The translations under genes were made by a program, and so were the position numbers. 64,000 bases of DNA from Brachionus manjavacas (Eukaryota; Rotifera; Eurotatoria; Ploima; Brachionidae). Location of the stretch: positions 4,695,501-4,759,500 of the forward strand of contig JAHQIY010000005.1 of assembly GCA_019054805.1 (NCBI GenBank), read 5' to 3'. The notes under the pieces are model-generated. The model did no database searches. It was not told the DNA's origin and saw only the letters and a program-made list of their open reading frames with translations. Within the stretch, counting starts at the first letter, position 1. Each line of letters starts with the position of its first letter. Positions 12,850 to 23,404 of the stretch are shown piece by piece.

Positions 12850-14330
12850 AATTTAGAGGGAATAGTTCCTCTTGGCAGCTACGAAAATTAAGTGCCTTCT
12901 TTTCAGCTAGCCTGTTGGGAATATTTTTGTAATTTATCATTGTAGCTTATCAAAAACTGTTCTGAATTTTTCATTAGGTCTATTAGAGAGGTAATCGTGG
13001 ATTTTTTTTGCGATTAATTCATGTTGAGCTCTCGTTTTCAAAAATTTAATTAGTAGTGGGTTTGATCTGTCTTCTAATTTATCAATTTTTAGTACTCCAT
13101 ATAGCATTCTATCAATGCTTGTTTTAAGAGGAAAAAATTTTATAATTCTCAAAATCCTTAATGAATTTTTTGTAGTTTAAGCTTTTCATTTCTTCTGATC
13201 TCGAATTTGAAATGATGAAAAAATAGTCAAAGAACGAGCAGAATAGAGTTTTAAAGAGGTTTAAATTGTTTCTAAGGGATAAGCTCCATTTAAGGCTTTT
13301 AATTTTACGAATTAGATTCATTTTTGAAGCCTGCTTCTTTATTACGTCTTGGAGATATGCTGTTTAGACAAGTTTTGGATTCAGTTTGATGCCTAGAAAT
13401 GTTTGATTCTGCTCTAGTGGTACCTCTCTTTGCTTAATATTGATATTTAGCTTGTATTTTCTTTCGTAGTTGCTTCTAGCACCAGCTTTTGTGTAAAAAG
13501 TGTCGTATTTTTTTGTTTTTTTTTATTTTGAAGCCCCATTTTTTGCAAAATTCCACGATCTTTCTATTGCACCATGAAGGAGACGATCAATTTATTTTTT
13601 CGAGGTTCTTGTTATCCATTTGCAAAGATCATCCGCAAACAGTTCAATATTTACTGCCTTAGGCAGATTGTAGGAAATATCACTAAAGAAGAAAATAAAC
13701 ACGGTCGGTGAGAGACAACTACCTTGAGGAATCCCACAAGTATTTGACTTCTCAGATGTTAAGGTTTTATTGTGACAAACTCGGAATGATCGGTCATTTA
13801 CGAAATTTCTGATCCAGTTTAACAACAAGTTGTGGATATTAAGTTCTTTTATTTGGCTATCATGCCACCATGGGATGTATAATCAAAGGCCTCCTCAAGG
13901 TCCGGTTAATCCATTTCGATTGATTTCTACTGCTTTGATTAGGACTGGGAAATTTTTTGAGCGGGCTGCATTGTTGCCCTCGCAGTTTTACATTTAAAAA
14001 AATTTGGATTTTTGATTGAACAATCTTTAAAGCTTTGGTCTCCTGCGTATCTCAAGAAAGTGTTCTGTTTCTCTGGGCATTTTACTGCTACATGACCCAG
14101 CTTTTGACATTTGAAGCACTGAATTGGTTTGTGTTGAATTTCCATGCGGTTACTCTTTTTCTGATTTTTGTGATTTTTGTAAGTTGATCTCTGTGAGCTA
14201 ATGTAATAATTGGTTTCCACGTTATGTGGAGCCAGATAATGTTTGTTTTGTTTCGTATTTTCTGTAATTAGAAATCTAATGCCAATTCTGGTCATGAGAC
14301 TTTTAAATTGGAGCATTAGCCTAATCTATC
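12850..14330 (-). pseudogene. Non-LTR retrotransposon (LINE-C) relic: CCHC ORF1 plus RT
   Basis: Reading on the minus strand, 14316-13939 encodes an ORF1 tail with one retroviral-type zinc knuckle (CFKCQKLGHVAVKC, C-x2-C-x4-H-x4-C). It is followed almost directly by the middle of a reverse transcriptase. Frame-shifted EAFDY..HGGMIAK lies near 13870, then GIPQGSCLSPTVF and the catalytic-site ELFADDL are found in 13828-13592. The RT C-terminal region follows in broken frames to about 12937. The endonuclease and the first half of RT are missing, so a large internal deletion joins ORF1 to RT. Several frameshifts make it non-functional. It differs from LINE-A and LINE-B below. Confidence 0.8.
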
Positions 14331-14354
14331 TATTTAATATTCATGAGGGTAAAC

Positions 14355-14489
14355 TCTTGAAAATTATTTATTTATTTATTTATTTGTTTACTGTACCGAG
14401 CTAGGGCTCCTTCAGAATAAATTAAAAAAATCAAAACCAAAATAAAAATTAAATTAAAGTTAATAAAATGAGATAAAAAAAATCAAAAT
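14355..14489 (-). mobile_element. 5'-truncated LINE-A 3' end (solo tail)
   Basis: The + strand reads (TTTA)n and then the complement of the LINE-A terminal sequence: on the minus strand CTGAAGGAGCC-TAGCTCGGTACAG followed by a TAAA-repeat tail. It is the last ~130 bp of a LINE inserted in the minus orientation, adjacent to a second and longer copy of the same family. Confidence 0.75.
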
Positions 14490-16768
14490 AAAGTAAACAT
14501 TTATTTATTTATTTATTTGTTTTCTGTACCGAGCTAAAGCTCCTTCAGAATAAATTAAAAATTAAATAAAAAAATAAAATAAAAATAAAATTAAAGTTAA
14601 TTAAATTAAATTAAATAAAAAAAAAAGAATCAAAATAGAGTAAATAAGCTAAAAAAAATTAAAGTTGAAAATTATATAAATAGTTGAAGTTCATAAATAG
14701 TTCATAAATATTATATAAATAGTTCTAAAAAAAATTAAAGTTGAAAAGACATAAATTGGAAAAGATTGTTTCATGTGGCACATGTTTAAATAGTTCAAGT
14801 TTCAGGAAAAAAAGAAGAAATAGTAAGGTAGCAATTACACAATGGAGTTGGGTATTCAATATATCTTGATTCGAAACCTTCTTTGTATTCTTTCACCAGT
14901 CTTTCAACCAATGGAATAGAATGACTCAGTCCTGTCCCAACATATTTCTCGCTCAACTCAAAAAGACGATTCGAGACTGTTAGTAATTTTAGTTTATTAA
15001 AAGCTTCATGTTGCACGATGTTGGAGGGAGTATCATATTTTAACTTAAGGATAGATCTTACTGCTGTATTCTGAATTGCTTGTAGTTTTTTGATATTATT
15101 TTCTGAAAATGAATTTAAGTAAGGAAAAGAATAGTCTAAAATCGATCCGACTAAAGATTTATATAAAATTTCCTAGTGTGTTTTGATTGAGACCCCATTT
15201 TTTGTTTGACAATATCTTAATAATATTTAGCCTTTTGTTGCAGCGTTCTTTAATTTCGTCTACTAGTGTATTAAAGTTTAACTTAGAATCAAATTTAATA
15301 CCAAGAAACTTGATTTCTTTTTGGCTCACTATTCTGTTTCCATAGATTTTTAAGTTTAGATTATCACCCTCTTTTTTGTACCTAGAAAAGACTACTGAAC
15401 ATGACTTTTCAACTGATATCTTCATTTTCCATTTAATAAGCCATTGTTCTAGTTCGTTGGTGTATTTATTAATCTTATTTTCTAGGTTCCCTTTCTTGTT
15501 ATAAATGAAGAATGTAACTAGATCATCTGCGAAAAGCAGAGAGTATTCATTATTTGTTTTGTTTCTTTTTGGGATGTCATTAATATATATACTAAATAAA
15601 AGAGGACTAATTACTGAGCCTTGAGGAACACCTGCAGTTATTTTATATTCTTCGCTCAGATGATCATTCACATTTACCTTAAATGTCCTACTATCTAAAA
15701 AGGATCTAATCCAGTTAGTCAAGGAATGAGGCGGATTCATTTTAATCAATTTAAAAAGTAGACCTTCATGCCAAACCCTATCAAAGGCTTTAGAAATATC
15801 AAAAAAAAGGCCACAAACTCTTTTTTTTCTATTAAATGATTCCACAATTTTTTGAATTAAAAAGAAAAGATTATCTGATGTTCGCCGGTGTTTCCTAAAT
15901 CCAGATTGCTCCTGGATAAGGAGTGAATTTTATTCCAAATAATTGTATAATCTTGAAAATACTATGCGTTCCAGGAGCTTTCCTAAACAACCCGTTATAC
16001 TAATTGGTCTATAATTTAAAGGATCTTGTAAAGAAGAGGCTTTTTTTTGAATCATAGTAATGTTCGATGTTTTCCATGCTTTAGGGACTCTACCTTCTCG
16101 AAGAGATAAATTAAAAGTTCTATAATTTCTATTTATGAATTTCTAGGTAAGTTTTTTAACATTAGATTATGAATTTGGTCAGGTCCTGATGCCGCTTCAT
16201 TTTTTAGTCTTTTTAGAGCCATAATTAATTCATTTAAGCAAATTGGATCATTAAAATTAGACTGATCATAATTTCTAAAGAAATCAGAGTTAGAATTAAG
16301 TATTTCGAAAACTTTATCACGATCTATTAAATCAGAATTAGGACTAAATATTGATGATAGGAGTTCTCCAAAGCATTTTCCCTTTTCTTCATTAGTTTTG
16401 AATTCCTTGTCATTTAAAAACAAATTTGGGATTAAATTTGATCCTTTTTTTGATCTAAATTTATTTATTTTTTTCCAGAATGGTCTACTTGTTAGTGGGT
16501 TTTTTCCCATTTTATCAATAAAATCAAACCAATTTTGATTCCAGAATTTTTTTAAGAGGCCTTTAACTCGAATGTAAGTTGATTAAATTTTTTCTTGAGA
16601 TTTTGACAGCGAGTTTTTTGAAAGTTTCTTCTTACTTTCCTGCGTTCTTTTATCAGAATAACAATGTTCGGGGGAAGACTGGTTTTGTAGATTTTCTGCG
16701 AATGATAAGGAATGCTTTTATGTGAAGTAGAAATAATTTTTTCTGTAATTTTATCATTTAGTTGATCT
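14490..16768 (-). mobile_element. 5'-truncated LINE-A copy (RT region)
   Basis: The minus strand matches the full-length LINE-A copies at 23.3-27.6 and 30.9-35.2 kb nearly base for base. It starts with the TAAA-repeat tail and GGAGCTTTAGCTCGGTACAG hairpin near 14500-14550 and stops abruptly at 16768, in the linker between endonuclease and RT. Broken frames at 15016-14795, 15845-15159 and 16510-16133 carry the RT fingers, palm (GVPQGSVISPLLF, LLFADDL) and C-terminus. It shares internal lesions with the full-length copies: a frameshift after LPRNS near 16133 and an in-frame TAA in the position equivalent to 26290 (near 15937). Confidence 0.9.
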
Positions 16769-16854
16769 ATTGTAAAAAATTATAAATTTATTTCTTAAAT
16801 ATATTATTTTCTGAGCTAGAAGTGGCCAGTTATTATTAGGCAGGGAGAGAAACC

Positions 16855-17125
16855 GTCAATTAATTTAGAGAAATGTCAATTATTTTTTCTGTCAATTATA
16901 TTTTCGTCAATACTAACTTGTCAATTATATTAAATTATTGTCACTTAAAATAAATATTTGTCAATCAAATTAAATTATTGTCAATTTTTTTTAATTTATT
17001 GTCAATTAAATTAATTTATTGTAAATTAAAGCTGTTAACAAGGAATATGTCAATTAAAAAAATATTTGTCAATTAAAATAGAATAAATGAAAATTAACTA
17101 TTTAATAATTGTCAATTATATCTGT
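16855..17125. repeat. Left iteron array, (T)GTCAATTA
   Basis: Direct repeats of GTCAATTA and close variants, spaced roughly 20-35 bp apart, separated by AT-rich spacers. They are oriented toward the element interior. Confidence 0.8.
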
Positions 17126-17456
17126 AAATTTTGAGGAAGTAGAAAACAAGGTACATGAAGTAGATACATTCAAGAATTATAATCAGATGCTAAATCAATG
17201 CGAGTGGAACAGCTTTCAACATTTCGTCGAAACTTTACAAGAATTACGCATTATTCGTCTAAATGAAGATAATTGGCGTTTGAGCACATGTACTTGTCCA
17301 TCGTGGTTTAAACATTACATGTGCAAACACATAATAGGAATTGCCTTTCGAGATAGATTATTTACAGAATTTCCAAAAGAAGCCTGGACAATAGGACTTG
17401 GTCAAGTTGCGAGTGTTGGACGACCACGTAGTATGTCAAAAGCATTGCAAAAATAA
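17109..17456 (+). pseudogene. SWIM zinc-finger fragment of a MULE transposase
   Basis: An open frame of about 110 codons containing a SWIM finger, CTCPSWFKHYMCKHI (C-x-C-x8-C-x-H). In MULE transposases this domain follows the DDE core and probably binds DNA. It ends with GRPRSMSKALQK, a basic GRPR tail like other MULEs. The upstream catalytic domain is absent. The first codons overlap an iteron (TTGTCAATTA), so the true coding start is unclear; an exon starting near 17140 is possible. The frame has no stop, so it may be a captured domain that is still intact rather than random decay. Confidence 0.72.
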
Positions 17457-17569
17457 AGGCTTCACATTTTTGTTATATTTTCTTTAATTTTATTTTTTTT
17501 TACTGGAAAAATAATTTTATATTTCACAGAAAAAAATTTTTTACATTGAAAAATTTGTTTATATTAAAT

Positions 17570-17735
17570 TGACAAATATTTTTTTTAATTGACAAATATG
17601 AAAACTAATTGACAAAACATTTATTTAAATGACATTTATTTTTTCAGATTGACACTAGTATAACTGACGAATTATCTAGTTTTAATTGACAAATATTTGT
17701 TTTTTAATTGACATATATATAAATTAATTGACATA
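17570..17735. repeat. Right iteron array, AATTGACA (inverted copy)
   Basis: AATTGACA and near variants, the reverse complement of the left array, at similar spacing. The head-to-head arrangement suggests binding sites for a terminus-binding protein. Confidence 0.8.
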
Positions 17736-17889
17736 ATATCATTTAGTCTTATTATTAATAAAGTTATTATTTGAATTCTTCTTTATTATTCGTGTTATAA
17801 CCGCGAACCACCAGATTCTAATAGGTTCGGAAAATAAATTTAAATTTCAAGTTTAAAACACGTACAGTACCGATTTGACAAGTGGATTT

Positions 17890-18222
17890 CTGGTAATTTT
17901 ACGTAAATTTACGAAATATTACGTAAAATTACTCTGTAACAAAAAGTAAATTTACGTATTTTTACGTAATTTTACGTATATCTACGTAAAATTACGTATA
18001 TCCGTATATCTACGTAAATTTACGTAAAAATTGGTAAAAATGAAAATGCCAAAAAAAAGCCCGATTTTTTGAATTTTTTATTATTTTCTAATAAAATTTG
18101 AAAAATTAGTTTCTATTTATTAAATAAAATTTTACCAAAAGTTACTTTTTTTTACTAATTTTTACGTAAATTTTTGTAAAAAATGGTAAAATATGGTAAA
18201 AAAAGTAACTTTTGAAAGAAAA
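17890..18222. repeat. Left terminal inverted repeat of the Tc1-type element
   Basis: The outer ~130 bp contains about nine TACGTA hexamers, most of them as TTACGTAA, with another in the inner part. The inner ~200 bp carries an AT-rich stretch that matches the right repeat closely. Confidence 0.85.
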
Positions 18223-18367
18223 TTAATAAATTTTAATTTTTCTAATAAACTAGCAGTCCGACCATCTGCCATTTTTGTCTATCACTATATCAACTACCTA
18301 TAAAACAAAAAAAAACATATATATAATCTTTTAAAATTTTAAGAATTATTTACTTTTTTTAATTGAC

Positions 18368-19440
18368 TTATGTAATTATTACATTTAGTAATTGTAAAAT
18401 TTTTTGAAATTCGAAAATTAAACTTGTTAATTCTTCATCATTTTGAGGATCATTTGCTCTAATGAATCTTTTTAATTCATTCCAAACCATTTCTATCGGG
18501 TTTAGATCTGGTGAGTAAGCAGGTGCTTTTACCTTGATATTAAGTAAAAATTTTGCAATTATATCTTATTATTTATTAAACTTTATTTTACCCAGTTAAT
18601 TCTATTTGTTTCTAAAAAGGTTGTACATATGTATGACTTGTGTTTAGGATCATTGTCTTGATGAAGTTTGAAATTATCATTTAAATTAGAAGCAACATAC
18701 GGAAATAAATATTCTGCCAAAATATCTCTATACAAAAATTGATCCATATTTTCTTTAAATACCTTTTTAATTTAGAAATGATATCAAAAAAATTATTTTA
18801 AGTAATAAAATATCCTGCGAATTCTGTAATTCCTTTACGAGATATCCCACCCCAGATATGAATTTTACTCTTAAACTTAGATGTACATGGTATTGCTTCT
18901 GGTTGAGAAGAGAAAAGTCTTAAATGGTATGTAGGCTTATCATAAACAATAATGCTTGTTTCATCTACAAAAACATAATCATCAAAATCACAGTTTTTGT
19001 GTCTTAGACACCAAATCAGACGAGCTAACTTATGCAGTTCTGTTAAGTTAGGTGCTTTTCTAAGTCGTCTACAACGAAATCCTCAACGAATTTTATTTTA
19101 TTTTATCTAGTTATGAAGGTTTAAAAGAATATGTTACCTAGTTTGAATCTATATTTTCGTATCACACTTGCACTAATTTTTTTACCAAATTCGTTTTCTA
19201 TTATTTTAGAAAGTTTAGTAGATGAAGTTAAGCCTTTTTTTTCGATCGTCCGATTCTTATGAGAAAATAAGATTAATATAAATAATTTCATATTCAAAAA
19301 AATAATAATGATTACCCTAATATAATCAACTAATTCTTTTGAAATGGACCTTGAATTTTTGGTTTCTACTTTTTTCTTTTTTGAATTGCTTATTAGTTTT
19401 TGAATATACTTTGGAACATATTAAAAAAAAACAAATCAAA
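18368..19440 (-). CDS. Tc1-like DD34E transposase, intron-containing
   Basis: Cuts and rejoins the element ends. Exons on the minus strand: about 19440-19316 (N-terminal basic/HTH part, KNSRSISKELVDYIR), 19255-19138 (second helical part, EFGKKISASVIRKYRFKLG), 19081 to about 18799, 18762-18592 and 18532-18368 (TAA stop). The 19081 exon gives GFRCRRLRKAPNLTELHKLA and the first catalytic Asp in YVFVDETS. The 18762 exon gives HQDNDPKHKS with the second Asp, and the last gives AYSPDLNPIEMVWNELK with the Glu. Exactly 34 residues separate the second Asp and the Glu, the Tc1 spacing. Introns are 45-60 nt. The exon ending near 18799 lacks an obvious GT donor, and the first exon's start may have been lost to the adjacent LINE insertion, so it is probably inactive. 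Confidence 0.85.
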
Positions 19441-19452
19441 AATTTTTGAATT

Positions 19453-20091
19453 TTTAAAAAATGGGGTCTCAATCAAAACACACTAGGAAATTTATATAAA
19501 TCTTTAGTCGGATCGATTTTAGACTATTCTTTTCCTTACTTAAATTCATTTTCAGAAAATAATATCAAAAAACTACAAGCAATTCAGAATACAGCAGTAA
19601 GATCTATCCTTAAGTTAAAATATGATACTCCCTCCAACATCGTGCAACATGAAGCTTTTAATAAACTAAAATTACTAACAGTCTCGAATCGTCTTTTGAG
19701 TTGAGCGAGAAATATGTTGGGACAGGACTGAGTCATTCTATTCCATTGGTTGAAAGACTGGTGAAAGAATACAAAGAAGGTTTCGAATCAAGATATATTG
19801 AATACCCAACTCCATTGTGTAATTGCTACCTTACTATTTCTTCTTTTTTTCCTGAAACTTGAACTATTTAAACATGTGCCACATGAAACAATCTTTTCCA
19901 ATTTATGTCTTTTCAACTTTAATTTTTTTTAGCTTATTTACTCTATTTTGATTCTTTTTTTTTTTATCTAATTTTATTTACTTTAATTTTATTTTTATTT
20001 AATTTTTTTTATTTTATTTTTAATTTATTCTGAAGGAGCTTTAGCTCGGTACAGAAAACAAATAAATAAAATAAAATAAATAATTTTTTAA
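19453..20091 (+). mobile_element. 5'-truncated LINE-A inserted between the two Tc1-element genes
   Basis: It matches the last ~630 bp of the full-length LINE-A copies, from within the RT C-terminal region (GGGGTCTCAATCAAAAC) through the GGAGCTTTAGCTCGGTACAG hairpin and TAAA tail. AATTTTTAA lies before the 5' end and ATTTTTTAA after the tail, a plausible target duplication. A homopolymer deletion near 19695 (CTTTTGAG instead of CTTTTTGAG) breaks the frame. Confidence 0.88.
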
Positions 20092-20184
20092 TAAAATAAT
20101 TAATTTTAGTCATTTTTTATTCTGAAATGAATAGTTTTTTTAGCATTTCTTTTTATTTAGATTATTTTGGTGATCCTATAAAAA

Positions 20185-21096
20185 ATGGCTGGGAAAACAA
20201 AAGGAACGAAAGAAAATGAAAAACCAACAAAAAAACAGGCTCGTAAAAAAGAAAGAGGAGTTTGTTGAAATTATTTCTATTGCATACGATATTCCAAACC
20301 CTAACCACCCATTTCATCATCTCCATGAAAAAATATCAAGTGTTGATATTTCAAAAATAAATGATAAGCTAGATAAAGACGAGGCGAAAAAATTGATTTA
20401 AACTTTTTTTTCAAAGTGCCTAAACAAAAAGTATAATTATTTTACCAAGCAACCAAACATGAAACTAATAAAATTTATATTAGGGGACTAAGTTTATCAA
20501 AGAAACTAACCATGATACCAAATCATCTGGTCTGGAACACGCATTAAAAATGGCTAATGAACAATTACTTAAATTAAACGAAAGCCAGACAAAGCTCTTT
20601 CAAGAAATTGCAAATATTAAAGCTCAATTACCAGTAGATAGTCTTCAATTTGCCTCAACACAACCAACATCGAGTGGTTTAGGGTCAGGAAATGGAGAAA
20701 ATCGCAGAAGTGTTGCTATTAATGCTGAGAGTGACTCAGATGATTCAGATATTTGTAAAATTTAAATTTGTTAAATTTTAAGTTATAAAAATATTTTAAT
20801 ATTTGTAGTCCAACAAAAGGATTTTACAAACGCCTTGCGATCTCTTTTAAAAGAGAATTTTCCAAATGATCAAAATGAAACAATGACATTCTATGAAAAA
20901 AAAGACCATACAAAACTTCTTGAAATTAAAAGTATGTAATATAATATTTTGCTATTTTTTTTAAACTTGGATTTAAGGAAAATTAAAGAAATATGTACCA
21001 AAAGATTCAGCGTTTGATCTGGCCTGGGATAGAGCGAGAGATTACCTAAAAAACGCAAGGTCAAAGTCAATCAAGCCAAATAAATCAAATGATTAA
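20185..21096 (+). CDS. Unrecognised second gene of the Tc1-type transposon
   Basis: I do not recognise this protein. It starts ATG at 20185 with a Lys-rich N-terminus (MAGKTKGTKENEKPTKK). Exon 1 holds FVEIISIAYDIPNPNHPFH and SVDISKINDKLDKDEAK but has two apparent single-base frame breaks (near 20245 and 20390). Three clean exons follow: 20484-20754, 20809-20931 and 20978-21096, joined by 54- and 46-nt GT/AG introns with matching phases. They encode 171 residues: a likely coiled coil (MANEQLLKLNESQTKLFQEI), a Ser/Asp acidic patch (AESDSDDSDI), an RSLLKENFP helix and a basic tail ending RSKSIKPNKSND. The acidic patch and basic termini suggest a nuclear DNA- or chromatin-associated accessory factor; that is inference. 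It lies inside the inverted repeats. Confidence 0.65.
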
Positions 21097-21133
21097 AATA
21101 AGCTATTAATTTATAATATTCTTTTTGTCTCGA

Positions 21134-21425
21134 TATTTTTTTTCAAAAGTTACTTTTTTTTTACTTTATTTTACCTTTTTTTACAAAAATTTACGTAAAA
21201 ATTAGTAAAAAAAAGTAACTTTTGGTAAAATTTTATTTAATAAAAAGAAACTAATTTTTTCAAAATTTATTAGAAAATAATAAAAAATTCAAAAAATCGG
21301 GCTTTATTTTGGCATTTTCATTTTTACCAATTTTTACGTAAATTTACGTAAAATTACGTAAAAATACGTAAATTTCCTTTTTGTTACAAAGTAATTTTAC
21401 GTAATATTACGTAATATTTTGTAAA
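21134..21425. repeat. Right terminal inverted repeat of the Tc1-type element
   Basis: Reverse complement of 17890-18222 with small indels. The TACGTA motifs cluster in the outer third (21330-21415). Confidence 0.85.
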
Positions 21426-21469
21426 CACGTATCTTGTGAGAGTTAGAATCGATACGTGTTTACAAAATT
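21417..21469. repeat. Perfect 18-bp stem at the right transposon boundary
   Basis: ATTTTGTAAACACGTATC (21417-21434) is followed 17 nt later by its perfect reverse complement (21452-21469). It sits exactly where similarity to the left inverted repeat ends. The second tandem unit has the same stem (28967-28984 and 29002-29019). Confidence 0.8.
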
Positions 21470-21689
21470 GAAACTTAAGGAAAGCAAGACAAAAAAAAAA
21501 GAAATTATAACAAGAAAAACCAAATAAGACAAAATTAATGCAATATAATTTTTTTTTTTTTTTTTTTTTTTTCCTTTTTTAAACTCAAACCAACTAAAGC
21601 CGACTAAAGCCAAACTAAAAGAAGGAATCAGCAGTTCAACAGCGATGGACAGTCTTCATCTGGGTACTTTAAAAAATTTTTTTTTTTTT

Positions 21690-22905
21690 TTTTTTAAATT
21701 AAATTTAGTTAAGTAAGTAAGCGGAGGAATTTAAAAAACTCCGGTTTACACAGTAATGAAGAAATAGTAAGGTAGCAATTACACAATGGAGTCGGGTATT
21801 CAACATACCTTGATTCAAAACCCGCTATATATTCATCAACCAGCTTGATAACTAATGGAACAGAATGACGCAGTCCTCCCGCTACATATCTTTCGCTTAA
21901 TTCAAAAAGTCGATTCGAGACAGTTAAGAATTTAAGTTTATTGAAGGCCTCATGATGCAGAATATTGGAAGGAGTATCATATTTTAGTTTAAGTATAAAA
22001 CGAATTGCTGAGTTTTGTAAGACTTGAATTTTTTTGATGTTTGTCTCTGAAAATGAATTCAGACATGGAAAAGAGTAATCAATTATAGATCCGATTAAAG
22101 ATTTATATAGGTTTCCTAGTGTGTTATAATTAAGACCCCATTTTTTGTTTGACAATATTTTTATTAAGTTCAACCGTGAACTACAACGCTGTTTTATTTC
22201 ATCAACCATTGGGGTAAAGGTTAATTTTGAATCAAATTTTATACCTAAAAACTTGATTTCCTTTTGACTCTCAATTTTATTTTCATATATTTTTAGATTT
22301 AAGTCAATATTTTCCTTATTATATTTAGTGAAGACAATGTAACAAGACTTTTCAACAGATATTTTCATCTTCCACTTGAAGAGCCATTTTTCTAGTTCGT
22401 CTAAGTATTTATCTATATTATATAAGTATCTCAATTATACTGACAATGTTTGGTGGGAGACTAGTTTTGAAAATTCTGTTAGTTTGGTATGGAATGCTTT
22501 TATGAGCTGCAGAAATTAATTTTTGGGTAATTTCTTCATTTAGTTCGTCAATTGATGCTGAATTTAATCCTGAGTTTTGACCTTTTAGGATCTCACGGAA
22601 TAATAACCAATTTGCTTTTTTATAATTAAGCTTTTTTGGTTGTGTTTTAGGGATAACTTAGTAGTCAAAATTTATGCATGCCTCAATTGGAAAATGATCA
22701 CTGGTCATATCTTGATTATTTAGTACCCTAAAATCAGTGATTTTATCAATCAATGAAGTTGAGACTAAGAATAAATCAAGAATTTCAAAATATTCCCTAT
22801 TGAATATGTTAAAGGTTGGGAACTTATTATTGATTACTGTGAAATTAAGCTCGTTAATAATGCTTTCTAAAATTGTTCCATTTTCGTTTTCTCCAAAAAA
22901 ATGAA
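21690..22905 (-). pseudogene. LINE-B relic, endonuclease end joined to RT C-terminus
   Basis: 22434-21709 on the minus strand encodes an RT C-terminal region (KWKMKISVEKSC, EIKFLGIKFDSKL, ILSNKKWGLNYNTLGN) that resembles LINE-A but is clearly diverged from it. Upstream, 22905-22440 encodes the end of an APE-type endonuclease (FPTFNIFNREYFEILDLFL, MTSDHFPIEA) and the linker ISAAHKSIPYQT. The RT fingers and catalytic palm that should lie between them are absent: the linker runs straight into the C-terminal region near 22435 with a frame change. Dead copy, antisense to LINE-A. Confidence 0.85.
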
Positions 22906-23404
22906 CTTAAGACTCTTAAGTTCATTATAAAGTTGAACTTTTGAACGTACGTGTGATGATTTATTAATGGTCTTCTAAATGGGCGAGCTTGCTTGTCAAT
23001 AATTAAAATGTGTCTCCAATATTTAAGTTAGGAAAGTAATTAAGTGAACTGTGGCACCTATCAATTAAAAAAGAAACCGTTATCAATACAAAGTGAGCAA
23101 ATTAGCATGTAGCTTAATTTAATCCTATTTATCAATTAATTAAGAATTATAAAGCCTTTTGATTTAATAAGGAATGGTTCTAGAGATGAAAAATTTAAAA
23201 ATTCCATCAATTTAGATGCATCGCTAATAGTTTCATCTTAACGCTCTTTTCAAACTTTTAAATTTAATATTTTTCTTTTTTCTTTTAAATTTAAAAAAAA
23301 AAAAATTGAAAATTTGTCGTTTGGCTTAGCAAATTTGAAAAACCAAAATTTAATTAATAGCGTCATCACGTGATTTAAAAACCGTTGAAAGTTGTGTGTT
23401 GGCA

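Larger units (their letters stand above)
16839..17748. mobile_element. MULE-like element with GTCAATTA iteron arrays at both ends
   Basis: About 250 bp at the left (16855-17125) contains roughly ten copies of (T)GTCAATTA. About 190 bp at the right (17570-17735) contains the same motif inverted (AATTGACA). Both inferred ends carry GTCAATTAATTTA exactly 16 nt from the terminus. The 9-mer TTATTATTA sits just outside each end (16830-16838 and 17749-17757) and is a likely target duplication, though low in complexity. The interior codes for a SWIM zinc finger, as found in MULE transposases. The outermost 16 nt are not inverted repeats of each other. Confidence 0.75.
17890..21425. mobile_element. 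Two-gene Tc1-type transposon with ~300-bp TACGTA-rich inverted repeats
   Basis: The left end (17890-18222) and right end (21134-21425) are inverted copies over about 300 bp. They share AATATTACGTAAAATTAC, GTAACAAAAAG, the AAATGCCAAAA-AAAGCCCGATT stretch and ACCAAAAGTTACTTTTTTT. A Tc1-type transposase is transcribed leftward (19440-18368) and a second spliced gene rightward (20185-21096), so the genes diverge from the middle. A truncated LINE-A (19453-20091) is inserted between them. The exact outer termini and a TA duplication could not be fixed. The left flank reads TACAGTACCG near 17874, which resembles a Tc1 end. Confidence 0.82.

Noticed and set aside
16855-17735. CRISPR-like array from the regularly spaced GTCAATTA repeats
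   Set aside because: Repeats are about 8-10 nt, spacers are AT-rich and variable, the orientation flips across a coding domain, and the host is a eukaryote.
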